Assembly (NCBI GenBank): GCA_024102915.1
Contig: JAGFJG010000121.1
Span: 25,882 to 89,881, forward strand
Source of the DNA: Caldilineales bacterium
GTDB taxonomy: Bacteria; Chloroflexota; Anaerolineae; J102
DNA: 64,000 bases
Reading direction: 5' to 3'
Part shown: positions 43,945-53,190 of the stretch, in pieces
Position numbering within the stretch: position 1 is the stretch's first letter
Layout: each line of letters begins with the position of its first letter
Program-made: the position numbers and the translations under genes
The notes under the pieces: generated by a model
Told to the model about the DNA's origin: nothing
The model's input: the letters and a program-made list of their open reading frames with translations, nothing else
The model's database searches: none

Positions 43945-44628
43945 ATGACGCCGAGAGCGGAATTTCTGGCGGGCGTCCGCGCCGAACTGCCGATCACGTT
44001 GGGCGTGATTCCCTTCGGCCTGATTTACGGCGTGCTGGCCGTGGCGGCGGGGCTGCCTCCCGTGCTGGCGATTGGCATGTCCTCAATCGTCTTCGCCGGT
44101 TCGTCGCAGTTCATCGGCGCTCAACTTATGGGGCTGAACACTCCCGGCGTCATCGTCATCCTCACCACCTTCGTCGTCAACCTGCGCCACGCGCTCTACG
44201 GCTTTTCCCTCTCGCCCTACCTGAAGCATCTCTCCCGACCGTGGCAATGGCTGCTGGCTTATCTGCTCACCGACGAAGCCTACGCCGTCGCCATCGTCCA
44301 TTACCGGGACAATGAGGATGCCCTCTCGTCCAAACACTGGTATTTCCTCGGCTGCGGCCTGACCTTGTGGTCAGTGTGGCAGGCCAGCACAGCCGTTGGG
44401 GTGATGCTCGGCGCGCAAATCCCCGGTTCGTGGTCGCTGGATTTCACCCTGGCCCTCACCTTCATCGGCCTCGTCGTCCCCACCCTCCGGGATCGCCCCA
44501 TCATCGCCGCCGCCCTCACCGCCGGGGTGATCTCCGTCTTGACGTTTTACTGGCCCTATAAACTGGGCCTGATGGCGGCAGGGCTGGCCGGAGTCCTGGT
44601 GGGCGTGTGGCTGGAGCGCCGACAATGA
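43945..44628 (+). CDS. azlC: AzlC-like branched-chain amino acid exporter, large subunit
   Basis: A 227-residue membrane protein with about six helices and the AzlC signature: PFGLIYGVLAVAAGLPPVLA, SSIVFAGSSQFIGAQLMG, FVVNLRHALYGFSLSPYL and a final KLGLMAAGLAGVLVG. With the small AzlD partner it exports branched-chain amino acids or related compounds. The stop overlaps the AzlD start by four bases. ATG 43945 is used; a TTG nine bases earlier is possible. Confidence 0.9.
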   Translation: MTPRAEFLAGVRAELPITLGVIPFGLIYGVLAVAAGLPPVLAIGMSSIVFAGSSQFIGAQLMGLNTPGVIVILTTFVVNLRHALYGFSLSPYLKHLSRPWQWLLAYLLTDEAYAVAIVHYRDNEDALSSKHWYFLGCGLTLWSVWQASTAVGVMLGAQIPGSWSLDFTLALTFIGLVVPTLRDRPIIAAALTAGVISVLTFYWPYKLGLMAAGLAGVLVGVWLERRQ

Positions 44629-44942
44629 CCGCCGATTTCCTCACCATCCTGGGCATGGGCCTCGTCACCTATGCCATTCGATTGCTGCCCATCCAGGCTT
44701 TCACCCGCATCAAATTGCCGGTGTGGGCGTATCAGGCCATGCGCTATATCCCCGCCGCCGTGCTCACGGCTATCATCGTGCCGGAATTGTTGTTCGCCAA
44801 CAACGAGCTTGCCCTGTCCCCGCTGAATGGCCGCCTGATCGCTGGCGTGATCGCATCCGTGGTGGCCTGGCGCACGCGCAATGTGGTGTTGACCGTGTTC
44901 GTGGGGATGGTGATCGTATGGCTGTTTCAGGCGATTGTTTGA
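44625..44942 (+). CDS. azlD: AzlD-like small subunit of the amino acid exporter
   Basis: A 105-residue protein with three to four helices and the AzlD pattern: YAIRLLPIQAF near the start, then VWAYQAMRYIPAAVLTAIIV and a terminal VFVGMVIVWLF. It completes the AzlCD exporter. Its start overlaps the AzlC stop (ATGA), which implies translational coupling. It converges with the GNAT gene, eight bases apart. Confidence 0.88.
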   Translation: MTADFLTILGMGLVTYAIRLLPIQAFTRIKLPVWAYQAMRYIPAAVLTAIIVPELLFANNELALSPLNGRLIAGVIASVVAWRTRNVVLTVFVGMVIVWLFQAIV

Positions 44943-44950
44943 AGCTGGGG

Positions 44951-45730
44951 TCAAGATGGCGCTTTCCATTTGCATGGGTTGGAGTGAGCGATCATCTCGA
45001 AACCAAGCTTCTGCAGAATCGGCCTGCTCATGTCGCTGGCGTCCACCGTCAGAAACCGCACGCCGCGCACCCTGGCTTCCTGCGCCCGCACAGCCAGCAA
45101 AGCGCTGTACAGCCCTTGTTTGCGATACCGGCTGATGGTCGAACCGCCCCACAAACTGGCAAACTGGCTGTTCTTCGGGAAATAGATCCAGGCGGCGCTG
45201 GCTGGTTGTTCATCGACTTTAGCCACGTAGACGCTCATTTGATCGGGATAGTTCGTGAGCGCGCCGCCCAGATAATCGGCTATCCAGGACGAATCATCGC
45301 CCCAAACAGCCTCCTTGACCGACTGCACATCGGCCAGCCCGTCCACGGTATGAATCCGCCGAACGTCATGCTGTACCGGCTGCCATAAAAACTCCGGGGC
45401 GTGTTCGAGGTCGAGCGCCATGATCGCCTCGCTCTCCTCGATCTCGAATCCGAACGCCGCCAGCCGCTCTTTCAGGTCGGCGGGCCTGTCATAATCATAG
45501 ACTTTCCATTCGAATCCCTGGCCAATACCGGCGAAATAGTCCATCTGCTGGCGGATCACCTCGTCGGCGCTCACCTCGTCGAGCTGGCTGTAGATGACGG
45601 CCCCTTCGCCAAGGGCGGATGTGTCGACATGCCGCACCACCTGGGGCGTGACTTCCCGGCGCATGTCGGGGTATTCGACTTCGATGCGTTGGTCCTGCGT
45701 ATAAAGTTCGATGAGTTGCGCTTTGTTCAT
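44951..45730 (-). CDS. GNAT-family N-acetyltransferase
   Basis: A 259-residue protein with a C-terminal GNAT domain: the beta-4 and P-loop segment WGGSTISRYRKQGLYSALLA (acetyl-CoA binding, R-x-x-G-x-Y/L form) and the following VRFLTVDASDMSRPILQKLG-FEMIA. The N-terminal half (about 1-115) is a separate alpha/beta region with no assigned role, perhaps a second, degenerate GNAT unit. Substrate unknown. The ATG 45728-45730 touches the stop of the FkbM gene upstream; translational coupling is likely, and no ribosome binding site of its own is visible. Confidence 0.78.
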   Translation of the reverse strand: MNKAQLIELYTQDQRIEVEYPDMRREVTPQVVRHVDTSALGEGAVIYSQLDEVSADEVIRQQMDYFAGIGQGFEWKVYDYDRPADLKERLAAFGFEIEESEAIMALDLEHAPEFLWQPVQHDVRRIHTVDGLADVQSVKEAVWGDDSSWIADYLGGALTNYPDQMSVYVAKVDEQPASAAWIYFPKNSQFASLWGGSTISRYRKQGLYSALLAVRAQEARVRGVRFLTVDASDMSRPILQKLGFEMIAHSNPCKWKAPS

Positions 45731-45731
45731 A

Positions 45732-46550
45732 TCATTGTGTGGCGGGCGGGCTGGCATTATTTTGACGTATGGCAACGATATTCTGATAAGCGAATACTTC
45801 ACTGAGGAAGACCGTATTTATTTCTATCCTGACTAAACCATCCGGCAACATCCTGTACATCTCATAACCTTTCAATAGGCCGAGAAAATCTCTGAAAAAC
45901 ACACGGCTGACAACATTCATCGTGTTAAATTCAAATTGAATGGCATGAATTGCATTGGCGTTGAGCAACTTCTGCGCACCTCGCAGAACATCCCACTCAC
46001 TGCCTTCCGCGTCGATTTTGAGCAAGTCAATATGAGTGAGTTGATGTTCCTGAGCGAATTCATCGATCGGAATAACCGAAATCTCCTCTGCCACAGGCGT
46101 GACCTGTAGAATCTCCGAAATCGCCTCTCGGTACAATGTGGCATGCCCGGAACCTTCGCCGGGTCGATTATAAAGCTGGGCACGACCAGTTTCAGCGCCC
46201 ATTGCATGATTGAATGCCTGAAAATGATGTTGCCTTGCATTGCGTTCCAATGCCGGAAAACTTATAGAAGCAGGTTCAAAAGCAAATACCTCAGCGTCAG
46301 GGTAAACGGACTTAACCCTTATCGAGTAATTGCCAACATTCGCGCCAACATCGATGACAACCAGTTTTTTTGTTGGATCGGTGATTGATTGTAACGACTG
46401 TATGAAGTGGGCTTCGCCGCTCCGATACTCATTTTCACCGTTGAGAAGCCCCATTCCCCATAAACTCAAAAAAAACAGATAGCGATGAAACCTGAAAAAC
46501 CTCTTCCGCACGAAAAGCGCCTTATATTGATCGATAAGCTGGCGTTTCAT
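45732..46550 (-). CDS. FkbM-family methyltransferase
   Basis: A 272-residue S-adenosylmethionine-dependent O-methyltransferase. The SAM-binding glycine loop is VIDVGANVGNYS (65-76), followed by FAFEPASISFPALERN and the FkbM-typical HIDLLKIDAEGSEWDVLRGA block (metal/SAM motif). The N-terminus has a hydrophobic helix (RYLFFLSLWGMGLLNG) that may attach it to the membrane. Substrates in other bacteria are sugars and secondary metabolites. It is visibly more A+T-rich than its neighbours and probably transferred. It is followed by the GNAT gene on the same strand. Confidence 0.85.
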   Translation of the reverse strand: MKRQLIDQYKALFVRKRFFRFHRYLFFLSLWGMGLLNGENEYRSGEAHFIQSLQSITDPTKKLVVIDVGANVGNYSIRVKSVYPDAEVFAFEPASISFPALERNARQHHFQAFNHAMGAETGRAQLYNRPGEGSGHATLYREAISEILQVTPVAEEISVIPIDEFAQEHQLTHIDLLKIDAEGSEWDVLRGAQKLLNANAIHAIQFEFNTMNVVSRVFFRDFLGLLKGYEMYRMLPDGLVRIEINTVFLSEVFAYQNIVAIRQNNASPPATQ

Positions 46551-46583
46551 GCATCTCCTCAGTTCAATAATGCTAACACAAGT

Positions 46584-46955
46584 TTAAACGTGCTGGTCGA
46601 TGAGGATGAGATTGCCGTCGGGGTCAGCCAGGAAGAGATGGGCCGGGCCGGTCGTACTCTCGTCCACTTCGGTCTGGATTCCCACCCCCTGCGCTTTCAA
46701 CCGGCGCTGAATCTCGCGCACATCTGTGAATGAGGCAAGCGGGCTGGCATTGGCATCCCAGCCGGGATTGAACGTCAGGATATTCTGCTCGAACATGCCC
46801 TGAAACAGCCCGATAATGCAATCGCCGTTCTTAAGAATCAGCCAGTTCTGCGCGGCGTCGCCGCCGAAGGTCTCGAATCCCAATTTCTCATAAAATGACC
46901 GGGACTCTTCCAGATTCTTGACGGTCAGGCTGACCGAGAATGCGCCCAATTCCAT
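46584..46955 (-). CDS. VOC/glyoxalase-fold protein
   Basis: A 123-residue single vicinal oxygen chelate domain, starting with [20 protein letters not shown] and ending [18 protein letters not shown]. The presence of only some metal ligands (H/E positions) leaves activity open; such proteins act as dioxygenases, isomerases or resistance proteins. GGAGG lies five bases before the ATG at 46953-46955. It lies downstream of the SDR gene, 87 bases away, on the same strand. Confidence 0.8.
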   Translation of the reverse strand: MELGAFSVSLTVKNLEESRSFYEKLGFETFGGDAAQNWLILKNGDCIIGLFQGMFEQNILTFNPGWDANASPLASFTDVREIQRRLKAQGVGIQTEVDESTTGPAHLFLADPDGNLILIDQHV

Positions 46956-47041
46956 GATGTCCTCCAGCTGGCGTGTCGTGATTGTGTGGCGCACATCATA
47001 ACGGCGGGCGAGCACCCCGTCAATCGTCCATCAGCGCTGCC

Positions 47042-47788
47042 TCACCGCATATCTCTGCCGCCGTTGATGTCAATGGTGGCTCCGGTCATGAAACTTGCCA
47101 TAGGACTGGCGACAAATACGATACAACGTGCTATTTCTTCTGGCGTGGCAAAGCGCTGCACCAACAGCTTGCTTCTGGCGTAATCGGCTGGCAGATTCTC
47201 CACAGTCGCCTGTCCCATAGGCGTCAGGGCAACCCCCGGCGAGACGCAATTCACCCGGATACCCGGCGCTAAAGTTCGGGCCAGGCTCTTTGTCAGATTG
47301 ACGAGGCCGGCTTTGGCCGCAGCATAATGCATATGTTGCGGAGCGCCGGTCTGAGCCGCAACACTTGCGACAGCCACGATCGAAGCCCCCGGCTTCAGCA
47401 GAGGGAGGATTGCCTGCACCACATAGAAGACCCCGCTTAAATTGACATCGAGAACCTGATCCCATTCGTCAGGCGTGATTTCCTGTAGGGGAGTAATTTT
47501 GTTGTATCCCGCGCAGAGAATCAGTATGTCGAGCTTATCGATTTCAGTCTTGAGTCGTTCAACGGCTGTTGTCACGGCATCAGGGCGACGGATATCCATG
47601 GGACAAAGCCAGGCCCGCCGCCCCAATGATTCGACTATTTGCGCGCAACGACCAGCGCCAACATCGTCCTGCCCATATGCAACCACCACATCCGCCCCTT
47701 CTTCGGCCAGCACCTGCGCTGTGGCCGCACCGATCCCGCTGGATGCGCCTGTGACCAAAGCGATCTTATCGGCAAGTTCGAGATTCAT
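47042..47788 (-). CDS. short-chain dehydrogenase/reductase
   Basis: A 248-residue classical SDR, FabG-like. Cofactor loop TGASSGIG (13-20), a CAG motif (ILCAGYN) near 92-94 instead of the usual NAG, and the catalytic triad S142, Y155 and K159 ([14 protein letters not shown]). The C-terminus INGGRDMR is typical. It would reduce or oxidise a keto/hydroxy substrate with NAD(P)H; the substrate cannot be told. No metabolic partner gene is adjacent. Confidence 0.9.
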   Translation of the reverse strand: MNLELADKIALVTGASSGIGAATAQVLAEEGADVVVAYGQDDVGAGRCAQIVESLGRRAWLCPMDIRRPDAVTTAVERLKTEIDKLDILILCAGYNKITPLQEITPDEWDQVLDVNLSGVFYVVQAILPLLKPGASIVAVASVAAQTGAPQHMHYAAAKAGLVNLTKSLARTLAPGIRVNCVSPGVALTPMGQATVENLPADYARSKLLVQRFATPEEIARCIVFVASPMASFMTGATIDINGGRDMR

Positions 47789-47835
47789 GCATTACCCATT
47801 TGTTGACAAGATACAGCCCATGCGAAAGGCAATGT

Positions 47836-48351
47836 TCAACAATCGAACACGAACCAACAGAGATCGTTGCGCAACTTCTGATCGTCAAGCACAAGGTCAC
47901 GGATTTCGTCCTGAAGTTGTGCGCGCTGCCACAGGCACTCGAGGCGACCAGCTTCTTCAGCCTGACCATCGGGCGCTGCTGCGCGTGCTGCTTTGATTGC
48001 GTAGGCCGCTGCGCCCAATTCATGCGCTGCCACATGCGCGACCACCGCCGCCTGGCCAGCGGCATAGGCGGCATGCCGCGCCGCCCCCCTCAAATCCCTT
48101 GCCGCCGCCATCGCATGACCACCTGCCGCTCGGGATTGCGTCATCGTCATCTCGCCCCGCGTCCAGGCGCGCGCCGCTTCGATGGCCTGACGTGGCTGTT
48201 TGTCATTGGGTCGCATTTCCTCGAACAGGTGCAACACGTGCTCAGCGCAATCGGCTGCCCATATCGCAAGCAGGCGATGATCCGTGTCCTGGAGCATGCC
48301 GCCGCGACGTACGGTGATGAACCTGGGGTCTCGCTTCTTTGGTAATATCAT
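47836..48351 (-). CDS. Imm5-like putative immunity protein
   Basis: A 171-residue, Ala-rich helical protein. The opening RDPRFITVRRGGMLQDTDHR, the AADCAEHVLHLFEE motif, the RPNDKQPRQAIEAARAWTRG segment and a run of ARxAAxxAA... HMAAHELGAAAYAIKA pattern match a family annotated as putative immunity protein (Imm5 type). It would neutralise a toxin of a polymorphic toxin system, but no toxin gene is adjacent, so it is an orphan. AAGAAAG precedes the ATG. Confidence 0.7.
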   Translation of the reverse strand: MILPKKRDPRFITVRRGGMLQDTDHRLLAIWAADCAEHVLHLFEEMRPNDKQPRQAIEAARAWTRGEMTMTQSRAAGGHAMAAARDLRGAARHAAYAAGQAAVVAHVAAHELGAAAYAIKAARAAAPDGQAEEAGRLECLWQRAQLQDEIRDLVLDDQKLRNDLCWFVFDC

Positions 48352-48417
48352 TCTTTCTTTTTGGAGCGGCGTAATTCCTGGCAGACAGGCGCAAGTTGTG
48401 GTGGACGTGGTTCAGTT

Positions 48418-48777
48418 TCACTGTCTGATTAGCCAAAGAATACGATCGTACGAAGTCGCGTAATGGAGTAGTGTGATGATGCCAAGTATCCAGGCCCATA
48501 CAATGAGGTTTGAATCAAAGAGCGCCCAGGTGGCGAATGCGAAGATGCCTAACTCGAATATCAGGCGTAAAATGCCCGGTATCGCAACAGGCGCTGTTCC
48601 GGGGTCATTTGGCACTCGAAATGTCGCCCAAAACGTTGCGGCGATAACCGGTATTCCTATGGCCAGAAGGAACCGAACCCACCCCTCGCCTTCTTGCCAT
48701 CCCCATACGGCTATGGCGATGAGGGCGATGATCTCAAGCAAAAAGCGCAGTCCCAAATTAATGGGATGAGAACTCAT
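48418..48777 (-). CDS. YrdB-like DUF2568 membrane protein
   Basis: A 119-residue protein with four helices of the DUF2568 (YrdB) pattern: INLGLRFLLEIIALIAIAVW, FLLAIGIPVIAATFWATFRV, PGILRLIFELGIFAFATWAL and a last helix VWAWILGIITLLHYAT. Function unknown. It overlaps the SRPBCC stop by four bases (ATGA), so it is coupled to that gene. The longer frame beginning farther upstream overlaps SRPBCC and is rejected. Confidence 0.8.
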   Translation of the reverse strand: MSSHPINLGLRFLLEIIALIAIAVWGWQEGEGWVRFLLAIGIPVIAATFWATFRVPNDPGTAPVAIPGILRLIFELGIFAFATWALFDSNLIVWAWILGIITLLHYATSYDRILWLIRQ

Positions 48778-49211
48778 GGCAACCCTTCCACATGCGCTTT
48801 GAGCACTTGCAGAGAATTTTGCAGTGATTTTTCCAAAAACTTCGAGTCGAATAGCTTCAGGATGCGGGGAAACCACCCCGAAAGTGATTCCTCAGTCTTT
48901 ACGTGCGTGCCGTCCTGACGATTCTCAAATACCCAAATATGTTTGGCCTGCATGCCCAGTGATTTGCCTGTCCAGCCAATACGCTGCATTGGCTCTAATA
49001 GCTGAATCGTAGATGTGATATTGAGACCTTTCGCTTTCCAATGAAACTTCGTACCTGTTGCCAGCGTGCCATCCAATTTTGCCGATGTTACATCCGGTTG
49101 CCACATAGACCATTGATCTATTTGGGTTATTTCTGACCATACCTTTTCCAGTGGTGCGGCGATCAGAATATCCTTCTCTGCATGTAACGGGGCGTTATGA
49201 TCAATTTCCAT
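48774..49211 (-). CDS. SRPBCC/START-like lipid-binding-fold protein
   Basis: A 145-residue protein of the SRPBCC superfamily (AHSA1/polyketide cyclase type). Opening strand AEKDILIAAPLEKVWSEITQ, the WSMWQPDV turn and the C-terminal amphipathic helix LEKSLQNSLQVLKAHVE define a hydrophobic cavity. Ligand unknown. AGGAG lies four bases before the ATG. It is the first gene of a two-gene operon with the DUF2568 membrane protein. Confidence 0.85.
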   Translation of the reverse strand: MEIDHNAPLHAEKDILIAAPLEKVWSEITQIDQWSMWQPDVTSAKLDGTLATGTKFHWKAKGLNITSTIQLLEPMQRIGWTGKSLGMQAKHIWVFENRQDGTHVKTEESLSGWFPRILKLFDSKFLEKSLQNSLQVLKAHVEGLP

Positions 49212-49609
49212 AAATCTCCTGGTGTGGTTTTCGTTGAGTTTTGCCAGCCATCCAACGAAATACGCTGGCGGCAGGGGTGAGAAAAAAGCCGGAGAGTATT
49301 ATAAAGCCGAAGCGAGGAAAATGCCTGAAAGTTGGGTGGAATCGACGTCATCTTGTCATCGTCATCAGAAGCCCGACACAACCCAATTCTTCACCTTCCG
49401 GTCGTGACTGCGCCTGCACGCTCGTAGTTCACGACAATGACGTCTTTCGGGGTGACTGTGCATGGCCGAGCGGAAACGCAGCCGCCATGCGTCACCATGA
49501 AGTTAGCCAACTAATAATGGTGCGGGATTAACCCTGCCTGCCCGTCATCCGCTGGTGGTAGTCGGGAAACTGGATGCCGATTTCCGCCAGCGTGAAGTTC
49601 ATTGTCCAC
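49212..49609. other. 398-base spacer, no convincing gene
   Basis: Only two very short minus-strand frames occur (24 codons ending near 49529 and about 35 codons ending near 49405), neither with a recognised family. They could be remnants of a decayed gene. No promoter, hairpin or repeat of note is seen. Confidence 0.35.
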
Positions 49610-50188
49610 TCAATCGGCTTCCATCATCGTCACTTTCCCCGAGGCGAGCAGCCAGCCGAGCCACACCCAAACCCCGAATGAGAAGAGAATGAAAATGGGT
49701 GTAACAAAGCTCACACCGTTGAAGTATGAAAGGGGTGCAATCAGGGCGAGTAGAACGCCAGCCGCCCTCGGATAGACGCCGCTTCGGTAGACAGTATAGC
49801 CCAAGAGTAAGAGCCCCAGCCAGTAAATCCAACCAAATACACTGCTGGCCGCTGCGTTGAAGGGCACCTGATTGATTTGCTCCAGGGTTGTGAATCCTTG
49901 TGCCGTCGCTAAGCTCAGTGTCCAGCTTGCCATATCACTGAGGCTGGAGAGGAACAGAAAAAGGAAGGCGAGCAAACCAACGATGCCGCCTCGCCGCGCC
50001 ACACTCGCGTATAAGGCCACCAATCCCAGCGTAAACAGGGGGACGGCGCCAAGTAAAATTATCAGCGTCCGGGACACAGTCGGAGGTTGTTCGCTCTGGA
50101 ATAGGTAGAGCAAGTTATTGATAAGATTCAGTACCTGGGCAAGGATCATCGCCAAGCCGCCAAGACGAAGGAGCGTTGCGGTTTTCAT
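49610..50188 (-). CDS. polytopic membrane protein of unknown function
   Basis: A 192-residue membrane protein with about six helices (LRLGGLAMILAQVLNLINNL, LIILLGAVPLFTLGLVALYA, GGIVGLLAFLFLFLSSLSDM, and three more). The spacing resembles DUF4386-like proteins, but I cannot confirm it. AAGGAAAAATCAG precedes the ATG. It is an isolated gene; the C-terminus is short and acidic. Confidence 0.6.
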   Translation of the reverse strand: MKTATLLRLGGLAMILAQVLNLINNLLYLFQSEQPPTVSRTLIILLGAVPLFTLGLVALYASVARRGGIVGLLAFLFLFLSSLSDMASWTLSLATAQGFTTLEQINQVPFNAAASSVFGWIYWLGLLLLGYTVYRSGVYPRAAGVLLALIAPLSYFNGVSFVTPIFILFSFGVWVWLGWLLASGKVTMMEAD

Positions 50189-50617
50189 CTGATTTTTCCT
50201 TGGTAAGACGAAAGCGTGACATTTTTGCCGCCCGCTTCGACAGAGGGGGTAACGGGCGGTCGTGTGTGTTCATTTGGGGAAGCCAATCCATACAAATCCA
50301 CGCGGGAGCGTCAACTACAGAAAGGTCGCTGCATATGAACCTCCTCTGAGATACTGTGCAGAACGCAGTCTGGATACTGTGCGCCTGCAATGGGTGCAGA
50401 CAGCAGCAGTCAGAATATCGAATTTCAAACACGGCTCAGTCGCCAGTGCTTACACCACAATTTGATCATAGCACCAGAGATAGGACCGGTCAAAGCAGGC
50501 CCTTACGGGAGGGTGAATCACGTCATCGCCGTATGATCTAGCGCATGGAATGTGAGCATATTCTGACGTACACTGAAACAGCGTCGATTCATCCATGTTC
50601 ATCGCATCGAGGGAACC
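50189..50617. other. 429-base spacer, no gene seen
   Basis: Noncoding region between the minus-strand membrane protein gene and the ferredoxin-type gene. It must contain the promoters of both. No strong -35/-10 pair, terminator or repeat is obvious. Confidence 0.35.
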
Positions 50618-51563
50618 ATGCCTGGCAGGCTTAGGAATCGTGTATTCAAATCATCGACCCTTTCATTCGTGCGTGAGGGGTTGCGTTCGTCCACGGTTTC
50701 GTTGTGGGATATCGCCCACGGCTATGCATACGCCCGCTGGCCATACCTCTATATTGGTTCCGGGTTGGGCGAAACCAGGCTGGCGCGGGTGGCTGGGCCA
50801 GTTTTAAGTCGGGTGCAGCGCATCCTGCCCGTGCCCACGCACCCGACTGGCGAGACCGGCACATTTGCCGATGGCTATCACGGCAAGGTCATTTCGCTGG
50901 ACACGGCGAAGAAATTGGTCAGCGTCCGGCGCGACATAGAGATCACCAATCTCGAACACGTGGTGCCATTTGAGAAAGCGCGCGGCATTATCCTCCACGA
51001 CCCCGATCACATCGCCGTCCTTGACTGCCCCTGCCGCGCCTCACGCGAGAAGCCGTGCCTGCCGTTAGATGTCTGCCTGATTGTTGGTGAGCCGTTCGCC
51101 AGCTTCGTGCTCGAACATCATCCCGAACGCTCCCGCGCCATCACCAGCGCCGAAGCGGTCGCTATCCTGGAAGCGGAACACGAGCGGGGGCCATGTGCAC
51201 CACGCCTTTTTCAAGGACGCGATGCTGGGCCGCTTCTATGCCATTTGCAATTGCTGCGCCTGCTGCTGCGGAGCCATGCAATCCATGCGTAACGGCACGC
51301 CCATGATCATCGCTTCCGGGTATATCAGCCAAGTCGATGCGGACCTATGCGCCGGATGCGGAGCCTGCATGGAATACTGCCAGTTCGATGCACTTTCCAT
51401 CGGTTACGGTTTCAGCATCGTCGTGGACGCCGACCTGTGCATGGGCTGCGGAATCTGCGTCGATCAATGCGACATGGGCGCGCTGACGCTGGTTCTGGAG
51501 CCGGGCAAAGGCGTGCCGTTGGAACTGGACTTGGCAAGAGATGGCAGATTGATGGTCTGCTGA
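50618..51563 (+). pseudogene. [4Fe-4S] ferredoxin-type protein, frameshifted
   Basis: Two frames join to one protein of about 314 residues. Frame 1 (from ATG 50618, GAGGG four bases upstream) encodes an N-terminal domain with Cys motif CPCRASREKPCLPLDVC; frame 2 (ending 51563) encodes CNCCACCC, CAGCGACMEYC and CMGCGICVDQC, i.e. at least two [4Fe-4S] clusters. Removing one G from the GGGGG run at 51186-51190 restores the reading EHERGHVHHAFFKD, so a single-base insertion is responsible. It may be a sequencing error, a phase-variable tract or a real mutation. The product would carry electrons in a redox complex; no partner gene lies beside it. It faces the heme operon (62-base gap). Confidence 0.75.
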
Positions 51564-51599
51564 GTTTGCCCGTTGTCACCGCCTCGTACAATTCATAAT

Positions 51600-51650
51600 C
51601 CCCAACCAACTCGCCACCAAACCAACTAACCAACCAACAAACCCACCCTA
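51600..51650. repeat. short-period ACC-rich repeat at the end of hemY
   Basis: A degenerate run of CCAA/CCAAC units (AACCAACTCGCCACCAAACC, AACTAACCAACCAACAAACC). It covers the end of hemY: its reverse complement encodes the last residues (GRVGLLVG) and the stop. Confidence 0.6.
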
Positions 51651-53080
51651 CCAGCCACCCGCCTCGCCGTCTCCTTCCCTTGCGCCACACAATCGGGGAT
51701 GCCCACCCCGCCATAGGCGCTGCCGGTTAGATGGATGCCGGGCGGACAGGACGCGCGCATTCCCGCCACTCGATCAAGATGGCCGACATCGTACTGCGGC
51801 GAGGCGTTGGCCCAGCGATAGATGCGCTGGAATTCCGGTTTCGCCGTGATGCCCATGATCACCCGCAGTTCCTCGTGTACCAGGGCAGCCAGTTCATCGT
51901 CGGGCAGGGCAAAGACATCGGGGTGGCGAGAGCCGCCGAAGAACACCCGCAACAGCACTTTGCCGTCGGGGGCGCGATAGGGCCACTTAATCGAACTCCA
52001 CGTCACGGCGTTGATGCGGCGGCCAGCGCTGCGCGGGATCACAAGGCCGAAGCCGTTCAACGGGTGGGGGATATCGCTGCGTTTGTAGGCCAGGGAGATC
52101 GTGCCGGTGCTGACATAACGAATGCGGCGCAGGCAGCCAGCCAGATCGCTGCGCAGCCCTTGCAGCAGGTCGGCAGCCGCATACGCCGGCGTCGCCAGCA
52201 CCACCTGGTCAGCGTGCAGGCTCTCACCGTCGGGCAGTCTCAGCCGATAGCCGCTGCCATTCGCTTCGATAGCCTGAACCGGCGTTCCCAACCGCACGTT
52301 GCCATTCAGGTGCGCAGTCAGCGCCTCGGCCAGGTCGCTGATGCCGCCGCGCATTGACATAAAAACGCTGCGGGGTCGCGAGCCGTTTTGCGGGGCGGGT
52401 TGGGGGCGATTTCGCTTCCCGGCCAGCATGCCTTTGATCAGACTGCCGTGCTTTTTCTCGATCGCCCGGAAGCGGGGGAAGGTGGCCATGATGCTCTGGT
52501 CTTCGGCTTCGGCATTGTAAATCCCGGCCATCAGCGGCTCGGCCAGCCTGTCCAAAGCCTCGTGGCCCAACCGCCTGCGGATAAAATCGGCCAGCGTCTC
52601 GTCCTCGTCATCCTGGCGACCGGGCAGAAACAAATCCATGCCCATGCGCAATTTGCCCAGCGGTGAAAACAACGAACTGAGCGCAAACGGCATGATCTCG
52701 GTCGGCACGATCAGCATGACGCCGTCGGGTAACGGCTTGAGCCTGCCGCCCTGATAAACATACACGCCTTTGTTTTCATCCTGCGTGGCGATCAGCCTGT
52801 CTTCGATGCCCAACTCCTCGACCAGTTGCAGCGCTGCTGGTTTCTGCGTGATAAAGCTATCCGGCCCGCCCTCCACCGTGAACCCATCGATGTGCTCGGT
52901 CAGCATCTTGCCGCCCAATCTCGGCTCTGCTTCCAACAATGTGACGCTCACCGGTTGGCCACTCTCCGCCGCCTGTCTTTGCAGGAAATAGGCTGTGCTC
53001 AGGCCGGCGATGCCGCCGCCGATGATAGCGATGGAAGAGGGAGTATCGGATATTGGATATTGAGAGGGCTTTGTTGGCAT
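51626..53080 (-). CDS. hemY: HemY/CgoX-type porphyrinogen oxidase
   Basis: A 484-residue FAD enzyme that oxidises coproporphyrinogen III (or protoporphyrinogen) to the porphyrin with oxygen. FAD-binding motif IIGGGIAGLSTAYFL (19-33), a GG doublet later (GGPDSFITQKPAAL) and the C-terminal family block HLTGSAYGGVGIPDCV. Since HemQ lies in the same operon, the coproporphyrin-dependent route is the natural reading. ATG 53078-53080 is used. The peptide SQYPISDTP just before the FAD motif is encoded by an intergenic-type repeat (53041-53066), and the C-terminus ends within another. Last gene of the operon. Confidence 0.88.
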   Translation of the reverse strand: MPTKPSQYPISDTPSSIAIIGGGIAGLSTAYFLQRQAAESGQPVSVTLLEAEPRLGGKMLTEHIDGFTVEGGPDSFITQKPAALQLVEELGIEDRLIATQDENKGVYVYQGGRLKPLPDGVMLIVPTEIMPFALSSLFSPLGKLRMGMDLFLPGRQDDEDETLADFIRRRLGHEALDRLAEPLMAGIYNAEAEDQSIMATFPRFRAIEKKHGSLIKGMLAGKRNRPQPAPQNGSRPRSVFMSMRGGISDLAEALTAHLNGNVRLGTPVQAIEANGSGYRLRLPDGESLHADQVVLATPAYAAADLLQGLRSDLAGCLRRIRYVSTGTISLAYKRSDIPHPLNGFGLVIPRSAGRRINAVTWSSIKWPYRAPDGKVLLRVFFGGSRHPDVFALPDDELAALVHEELRVIMGITAKPEFQRIYRWANASPQYDVGHLDRVAGMRASCPPGIHLTGSAYGGVGIPDCVAQGKETARRVAGRVGLLVG

Positions 53081-53152
53081 AGGTTTCAGCTTGGGTGAGT
53101 ACGGGCAGTTGGTCTTCGGCATTGGGTTTTAGGGTTATGCCGGGCGGTTGGA

Positions 53153-53190
53153 TTACCCAATACCCAATATCAAATCTCCAATACCCGGCT
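53153..53190. repeat. short-period AATACCCAATA-type repeat between hemY and hemH
   Basis: Degenerate units of CCAATA(T/C)CC (TACCCAATACCCAATATC, CTCCAATACCC). On the minus strand it encodes the last residues of HemH (VLEI) and its TGA. A related run at 53041-53066 (ATATTGGATATTGAG) forms the N-terminus of HemY. Confidence 0.6.
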
